A stretch of DNA of 8,918 bases, from contig CAZRNB010000117.1 of assembly GCA_964601355.1 (NCBI GenBank), positions 1-8,918 of the forward strand, read 5' to 3'. Source of the stretch: CAZRNB01 sp964601355. GTDB taxonomy: Bacteria > Planctomycetota > Phycisphaerae > Sedimentisphaerales > Anaerobacaceae. Under the pieces are notes generated by a model. That model worked only from the letters and a program-made list of their open reading frames with translations, was not told the origin of the DNA and searched no databases. The translations under genes were made by a program, and so were the position numbers. This document shows positions 5,108 to 8,918 of the stretch, piece by piece; within the stretch, counting starts at the first letter, position 1, and each line of letters opens with the position of its first letter.

Positions 5108-5310
5108 AAATTCAAGGAGGAAGGTGAGAAAGCATGTCAGTAAATCACACCTGTACGCTTTCTCCCAATAATATACGTAATTAAGATACTGCCAAAAGCG
5201 GTAGAACCGTAAGGAGGAAAATCCAGCTTTTATTATTACATTGGCCTTAAACAGATTTGTTAGAAGGCCATATAGTTCTTTTTATAAGCATGAGGAGGAA
5301 GGAGTTAACC
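5108..5310 (+). promoter_or_regulatory. Long structured 5' leader
   Basis: GAGAAAGC (5126-5133, just after AAGGAGG at 5114-5120) pairs perfectly with GCTTTCTC (5157-5164). AGGTG (5122-5126) can also pair with CACCT (5148-5152) in the loop, giving a possible pseudoknot or an alternative fold. A second hairpin joins TACTGC with GCGGTA near 5184-5201. Three Shine-Dalgarno-like runs occur (5114, about 5211 and 5293). A 16-codon frame from ATG 5134 sits in the first hairpin loop. I do not recognise a known riboswitch class. Confidence 0.4.
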
Positions 5311-5961
5311 GTGAGAAGAATTGTCATCTTGGTCTTCTTTTTAACCTTGGCGCTGGCAGGCCAAACAAAAGCAAATTCCACTTACACATTCCATCCGAGC
5401 GATCCTGACATGGATAGTCTCGATCATTGGTATTATTACATCTGGAAGGTGAATTGGACAACGCCTTATAATGAGATTGTTTCTGGAGCTAATCTCTTTA
5501 TTGAGAACATCAATAATTGGGGGGTGGAAGATGGCGATATTCTGTATATGCGCCTGCTGAGCGAGGAAAACATCAACCAGGCTATTACAAATTTAAGTAT
5601 GGATACGCAATGGAACCCGCCATACCAGGATATTTATAGAGGCTCAGATGACCAGGCAACTGGTGATGGACTTTCCAGCTATGGTAATCTGTTGACCACT
5701 TATACTGACGATGACGCCGAACCCAATCCTGCAGAAAACTTTAGTTACACATTTACTACTCCTCATCTTGGCTTACTCAGCAGCTATATTGCAAATGACG
5801 GCGTGTTTGGTATTGGCTTCGACCCTGACTGCCATTACTACAACGAGGGCGTCAAACTTACTATTGAGACTTCTCCGATTCCGGTTCCGGGTGCGATTGT
5901 TCTCGGCGGTATTGGTGTTGGCCTTGTCGGCTGGCTCCGCGGAAGACGTTCGTTGCGGTAA
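5311..5961 (+). CDS. PEP-CTERM-like secreted protein, 216 aa
   Basis: GTG 5311 is chosen because AAGGAG (5299-5304) lies 6 bases upstream and a clean signal peptide then begins MRRIVILVFFLTLALAG, cleaved after TKA (about 21). An ATG at 5290 and a TTG at 5257 are in frame, but the first overlaps the ribosome binding site and the second has none. The body starts YTFHPSDPDMDSLDHW and is rich in Asp, Asn, Tyr and Trp. The opening with Asp-Leu-Asp-His then Tyr/Trp resembles a recurring PEP-CTERM cargo domain, but I recall this only loosely. The tail is IPVPGA (190-195), a hydrophobic segment, GWL and RGRR. It has its own promoter and leader. No clear terminator is visible before the convergent gene ending at 6061. 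Confidence 0.85.
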   Translation: MRRIVILVFFLTLALAGQTKANSTYTFHPSDPDMDSLDHWYYYIWKVNWTTPYNEIVSGANLFIENINNWGVEDGDILYMRLLSEENINQAITNLSMDTQWNPPYQDIYRGSDDQATGDGLSSYGNLLTTYTDDDAEPNPAENFSYTFTTPHLGLLSSYIANDGVFGIGFDPDCHYYNEGVKLTIETSPIPVPGAIVLGGIGVGLVGWLRGRRSLR

Positions 5962-6060
5962 GCTATCTTCTCATTAACAGCAAAAGTCATCCTGTCTTTG
6001 CGGTTGCTGAAAAATGCAGTTTAGTGACCCCCACCAGAGGCGAATAAGTCGGCTGTTGAT

Positions 6061-6900
6061 TTATCGACCGGCTAAAATCGTTTCATCGAGGGATGAGGCA
6101 CGCCAGGTTCCGATGCCATCCCACCAAAAAGGAATGTAGTCGATGATATGCTCTCCGTTGCTATTATTTTGCTTTGATATAGCTATTGCCATATTATGAA
6201 GCTCTCGCATACAACTTAGCCCCCCTACTTGCCATGCCTTAAGACCTATTTCTACCGCTTCGCATTCTGCGCGTTTTAAGTCAGGTTCCTCGACTGACAA
6301 TAATGCAGCAAGTTTTTCAGCCTGCGGCTTTAGGATTTGACGCCAATGATGATAGTTCGATTCTTCCTTCGCCAGGATATCAGCTACCACTCGCTCACGG
6401 TTTTTCTGTTTCTTTTCACGCTCTGCTTTGGCCTCAGCAAGTCTTTTGGCTCTATGCTTTCTACAGGCAGGTAACAACGTCATCTCCAAGAATCCCGTTG
6501 CCGGGTCAAGGATTACCCAGATCAAAAAGGTTGTACCGAATGTTCCTAATGCAACTCCCGCTGCGAATTGGCTAACACTTCTTTCGCCTATCATTCCCAA
6601 ACAGCCTGCCAGTCCGCCCAAAAAAGGAGCTGTGACATAAAACACCTTGTAATAATTAGTGCTTGTTAAGGGATGCTCGAGCGGTATTGCCTGAGCCGTG
6701 CTGATGTCTCTGAGGATTGCGAATAAGTACAAGCTAATAAGAAGAAAAATAATTAATATTGAATGACCGGACAGCGAGAATATTATCCACCAACGGACAC
6801 CTGCCTGCCGCAATGATAACACCAGAATATAACCAACGCATAGTATAAACCACGACATGCTGGCTAAATGAATTGACCTCAATGTCTTGTTCTCAGACAA
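6061..6900 (-). CDS. Four-helix membrane protein, unknown function
   Basis: TTG 6900 is chosen because AGGAGG (6906-6911, read on the minus strand) lies 5 bases upstream. The in-frame GTG at 6906 overlaps that site. The 279-residue protein has four hydrophobic helices (about 12-31, 36-63, 86-104, 110-131), then a strongly basic/charged helix (146-175) and a soluble, probably cytoplasmic domain to the end. That domain carries a W-W-D-G-I-G-x-W-R motif (259-267). I do not recognise the family. It follows the Wza-type gene by 71 bases on the same strand, so a role in polysaccharide export or envelope assembly is a reasonable guess from context only. Confidence 0.75.
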   Translation of the reverse strand: MSENKTLRSIHLASMSWFILCVGYILVLSLRQAGVRWWIIFSLSGHSILIIFLLISLYLFAILRDISTAQAIPLEHPLTSTNYYKVFYVTAPFLGGLAGCLGMIGERSVSQFAAGVALGTFGTTFLIWVILDPATGFLEMTLLPACRKHRAKRLAEAKAEREKKQKNRERVVADILAKEESNYHHWRQILKPQAEKLAALLSVEEPDLKRAECEAVEIGLKAWQVGGLSCMRELHNMAIAISKQNNSNGEHIIDYIPFWWDGIGTWRASSLDETILAGR

Positions 6901-6971
6901 AGACACCTCCTATATCCGATGTTACTTTTATTCATTTAGCTTATTATAACATAATGCCTGGAAAAAATCCA

Positions 6972-7751
6972 TCAGTATCCGCCTCCGCCATATCCGCCAC
7001 CGTAATAGCTATCCGTACGGCTCAAACCTGATTGCATGATATAGGCACCTGAAAAGGCTCTGGCAATCGGCCTTATTACCTCCTCTATCACCATAGCTGC
7101 TGCCGCCAGAACGGTTGGTGGCACGTATATTATATCACCTTCCTGTAACAACACATCCTTGCTTGCATCGCCGTGAGCGCTCATGCGATCGAAATTTACT
7201 GCAAAAATCTTGGGCTTAACACTTTTATCCTCTGATGGCCTTATTACCTGGATACGTTCCTCCCAGGCTAAAGGAGTGGGTTGTGCTTCAGCAAGAGCAG
7301 ATAACAAGGTATCTCTTCCGGTGTACTCTTTCGGGCCGGGACGGGCAACCTGGCCCAATACATAATATACCTTACTCAGGTATGCAAAGACACGTACATC
7401 GATTGAATCATCTCCGGGTATTGTATAAAGTTCTTCCACTTTCTTTTTTAGCACTTCCGCAACTTCTTTAGGTGTCTTTCCCGCCACTTCAATCTCACCT
7501 AAAGCCTCAAAGCTCACTTTCCCATCTGGCCGAATCCGTTGACGCTGTAAATGGATTTCCGGAATATTTGAACAATGTATCTCGATCCCGTCTGGTGGCT
7601 GCAAAACATAATTTTCAGAAACAACATTCACATCCCGGGGTCTCAAAAATGCTACTATATTTTCGGATCTGGACGAAAAGCAGCCTGTCAGGCCAATTGT
7701 GCTTAATAGCAAAAAAGTAACAAGTGTTATCTGTATAAACTTCATGGTCAT
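6972..7751 (-). CDS. Wza-type polysaccharide export lipoprotein
   Basis: A periplasmic/outer-membrane exporter subunit for capsule or exopolysaccharide. Residues 1-23 form a lipoprotein signal with lipobox L-T-G-C (Cys24). Residues about 47-125 match the polysaccharide export N-terminal domain (YVLQPPDGIEIH, then RIRPDGKVSFEALGEIEVAG and a KTPKEVAEVL helix). Residues about 127-156 form one SLBB-type unit (VYYVLGQVARPGPKEYTG). After GDIIYVPP (205-212) comes a hydrophobic helix (214-236) in the place where Wza has its outer-membrane helix. The tail is a short Gly/Tyr repeat (YYGGGYGGGGY). At 259 residues it is shorter than E. coli Wza and has fewer SLBB units. ATG 7751 or 7745 is possible, with AAGGAAAGGG just upstream. 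First gene of a likely two-gene unit. Confidence 0.92.
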   Translation of the reverse strand: MTMKFIQITLVTFLLLSTIGLTGCFSSRSENIVAFLRPRDVNVVSENYVLQPPDGIEIHCSNIPEIHLQRQRIRPDGKVSFEALGEIEVAGKTPKEVAEVLKKKVEELYTIPGDDSIDVRVFAYLSKVYYVLGQVARPGPKEYTGRDTLLSALAEAQPTPLAWEERIQVIRPSEDKSVKPKIFAVNFDRMSAHGDASKDVLLQEGDIIYVPPTVLAAAAMVIEEVIRPIARAFSGAYIMQSGLSRTDSYYGGGYGGGGY

Positions 7752-8014
7752 TACCCTTTCCTTAATGTTATAGGACTTCTCGCCTCCGTGTGTCCTCTCT
7801 TTGGGTTTAAAAATCAGACTACGATCGATGGAGATTTGTAATTAATATCGTGTTTTGTGACAGGTATCTTCACAATTTTTTCCAAATCCAGGGCACCGCC
7901 ACACCTTTTTTCAAGGCCGATATTATGCTTTGCTTTATTTTTTGTAGCTTACTTCCTATGGAGTAAATCAAAATTCAAGACTCTTTATCGAGTTGGTTGG
8001 GGTACAGGCATAAT
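7752..8014. other. Intergenic region upstream of the export gene
   Basis: No gene seen. It contains an inverted repeat (7855-7875) and T-rich stretches. The promoter of the minus-strand export gene should lie here, but no hexamer pair stands out. Confidence 0.5.
7855..7875. promoter_or_regulatory. Inverted repeat, operator-like
   Basis: TTGTGA (7855-7860) and TCACAA (7870-7875) are perfect inverted 6-base arms with a 9-base spacer, about 105 bases upstream of the export gene. The arms resemble CRP/FNR half sites, but the spacer is 3 bases longer than that family's usual one. Confidence 0.25.
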
Positions 8015-8230
8015 TTATACCTTGGCAACAAACTGAAAAGACATAAGGGTTTGTCCTATCATTGTAATTGATGGGTTGACAGTTCGGAGGATTTTTTTAT
8101 CCTTATTCGACGTAGATTCCCACGCCTTGACAGGCGTGGCACTTACTGTTTCAGGCTTCACCTGTCCAGCAACTGCATTGCTGGAAAGTGCTATCACCCC
8201 CGTCTTCACAGGCGGGGAACTCTCGCTGAA
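8015..8230 (-). pseudogene. tnpB: Remnant of IS200/IS605 tnpB 3' end and right end
   Basis: The open frame read from 8230 down to the TAA at 8015 begins after an in-frame stop and has no ribosome binding site. Its product includes SSNAVAGQVKPETVSATPVK, which resembles the variable C-terminal extension of TnpB proteins. I judge this from memory, not from alignment. The DNA folds into three hairpins in a row (8120-8139, 8165-8185, 8198-8217), as expected for an IS605 right end and the omegaRNA scaffold encoded there. All catalytic TnpB domains are absent, so no nuclease can be made from it. Confidence 0.45.
8120..8217 (-). ncRNA. omegaRNA-like triple-hairpin segment
   Basis: CCACGCCT/AGGCGTGG (8120-8127 with 8132-8139, loop TGAC); TCCAGCAA/TTGCTGGA (8165-8172 with 8178-8185, loop CTGCA); CCCCGTC/GGCGGGG (8198-8204 with 8211-8217, one G-U pair). 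On the minus strand the last hairpin is followed by GAATCTACGTC, a place where an IS605 right-end cleavage site and guide would lie. The structure is visible. The identity is inferred. Confidence 0.4.
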
Positions 8231-8266
8231 TTAGAGTCTATTGCTCAGCCCAAATATAGTATTTGA

Positions 8267-8665
8267 ATGCGAACTTGTAATCCCATTTTCAATATTAAGC
8301 GACTTATCATTACAGTTGTTTTCACTGCGACTGTTCTCATTGTTACTCACCTGCCGCAAGAGGTATTGCCAGCCATATTGCAATTAAACGGCCTTGACAA
8401 ATTACAGCACGTTATGGCATACGGTGTAATTACTCTGTTTCTCATCATCTCGTTTAATACGTCCCTTACCATACTTTCTGTTGCGATCTTCTTCTTTACG
8501 ATTTCAGCCATCGCCGCAGCAGACGAACTGACCCAACCTTTTGTCAATCGAACTGCTGATTCGATTGATTGGTTAGCCGATGTTATCGGTATAATTATTT
8601 CGTTGATTTCTTATCTTCACTTTTCAAGCACAAAACGTCGGTCATCGCCAAATGTTGATATCTAA
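8267..8665 (+). CDS. VanZ-family membrane protein
   Basis: A 132-residue integral membrane protein with four hydrophobic segments (about 12-28, 47-63, 67-86, 103-118). VanZ family marks are D-K-L-Q-H-V-M-A-Y-G (44-53) and D-E-L-T-Q-P-F-V-N-R-T-A-D-S-I-D-W-L-A-D-V-I-G (86-108), which match the family's DKxxH and DExxQ...R...D...D..G pattern. VanZ proteins give low-level teicoplanin resistance in enterococci. Elsewhere small VanZ-like proteins often sit in exopolysaccharide and exosortase loci, and their biochemical role is unsettled. No good ribosome binding site precedes ATG 8267. The gene is followed by two terminator hairpins. It is divergent from the tnpB remnant. Confidence 0.88.
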   Translation: MRTCNPIFNIKRLIITVVFTATVLIVTHLPQEVLPAILQLNGLDKLQHVMAYGVITLFLIISFNTSLTILSVAIFFFTISAIAAADELTQPFVNRTADSIDWLADVIGIIISLISYLHFSSTKRRSSPNVDI

Positions 8666-8698
8666 AAGCTAAAAACCTAAAGTAAAACGCTTGAAGTT

Positions 8699-8737
8699 AA
8701 AAAAAACCGGCCCCATAGGGGGCAGCTCGGTTCTTTT
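8699..8737. terminator. Bidirectional terminator hairpin
   Basis: AACCG (8705-8709) pairs with CGGTT (8728-8732) and GCCCC (8710-8714) with GGGGC (8719-8723), with an AGCT bulge. The plus strand continues CTTTT and the minus strand continues into a run of six T. It could end both vanZ-like transcription and a minus-strand unit entering from the right. Confidence 0.6.
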
Positions 8738-8779
8738 ACGAAGTTCCACAGAAGCCGCCTAAAATGGAACGAAGCCAGC

Positions 8780-8813
8780 ATGGTAGGGTCATTCATTGAC
8801 CCTACCATTTTTA
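8780..8813 (+). terminator. Intrinsic terminator after the VanZ gene
   Basis: A perfect 12-bp stem, ATGGTAGGGTCA (8780-8791) with 8797-8808, loop TTCAT, followed by TTTTT. It is strong on the plus strand only. Confidence 0.85.
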
Positions 8814-8918
8814 TTATATCGGATTTGACCAATTGTGTATCCAAAAATCTCGTGTTTTTGAAAGATTTCACTTTTAGTATAAGGTTTAATCCGTAATGCT
8901 CTTCCAAGGACATACCGA

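Larger units (their letters stand above)
4656..5310. other. Gene-free repeat region and leader
   Basis: No credible gene. From left to right: the heptamer tract at 4653-4680; a short inverted sequence TGTGC/GCACA (4695-4707); GTGAAGC repeats (4727-4818); a palindrome cluster (4894-4942); about 100 bases of AT-rich DNA with nothing evident; a strong promoter (5073-5101); and a leader of about 200 bases with three Shine-Dalgarno-like runs. Confidence 0.7.

Noticed and set aside
5711..5977. An 88-codon plus-strand frame overlapping the gene at 5311
   Set aside because: It is an alternative-frame shadow of the cargo gene, which has a signal peptide and sorting tail.
5978..6009. Terminator after the gene at 5311
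   Set aside because: CAGCAA/TTGCTG can pair, but the loop is long and no T run follows on either strand.
8677..8913. A 78-codon minus-strand frame at the right edge
   Set aside because: It reads straight through two strong terminator hairpins, and its start has no visible ribosome binding site. A gene entering from beyond the window cannot be excluded.

Overview
The window looks like accessory chromosome of a Gram-negative, envelope-rich bacterium, most plausibly a planctomycete of the Phycisphaerae type. The main evidence is a run of secreted proteins that all end in the same PEP-CTERM-like tail, P-[AV]-P-G-A-I-x-L-G-x-I-G-V-x-L-V-G-W-L-[KR]-x-R-R. It lacks the Glu of the classical VPEP signature. 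The lineage is inferred from this tail style and from the general look of the intergenic DNA, not from a marker gene. No rRNA, tRNA or CRISPR array was seen.

Layout. Positions 1-586 hold no convincing gene but contain an intrinsic terminator (219-255), a second AT-rich hairpin, a heptamer repeat tract and a sigma-70-type promoter (395-424). A GTG-started secreted/membrane ORF (587-1444) follows. It is riddled with in-frame palindromes and a 98-bp heptamer tract. Positions 1546-4655 carry four tandem PEP-CTERM-like cargo genes (1546-2208, 2251-2799, 3035-3823, 3891-4655), separated by short spacers that each contain a hairpin. One spacer also holds an orphan tail of a lost fifth gene (2923-2964). 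Positions 4656-5310 are a gene-free stretch of repeats, then a near-consensus promoter and a long structured leader for another cargo gene (5311-5961).

On the minus strand a Wza-type outer-membrane polysaccharide export lipoprotein (6972-7751) is followed by a four-helix membrane protein of unknown function (6061-6900), probably in one transcription unit. Positions 8015-8230 (minus) look like the decayed 3' end of an IS200/IS605 tnpB with a hairpin-rich, omegaRNA-like right end. A VanZ-family membrane protein (8267-8665, plus) and two terminator hairpins close the window.

How the genes may fit together: PEP-CTERM cargo, Wza-type export and VanZ proteins commonly accompany exosortase and exopolysaccharide systems. 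The cargo proteins would be exported by Sec, held by the C-terminal helix and basic tail, then cleaved or anchored by an exosortase that is not in this window. The most interesting points are a likely internal-thioester (Cys/Gln) domain in the first cargo protein, a family of period-7 repeat tracts placed at gene ends and inside one ORF, and the orphan sorting tail abutting such a tract.
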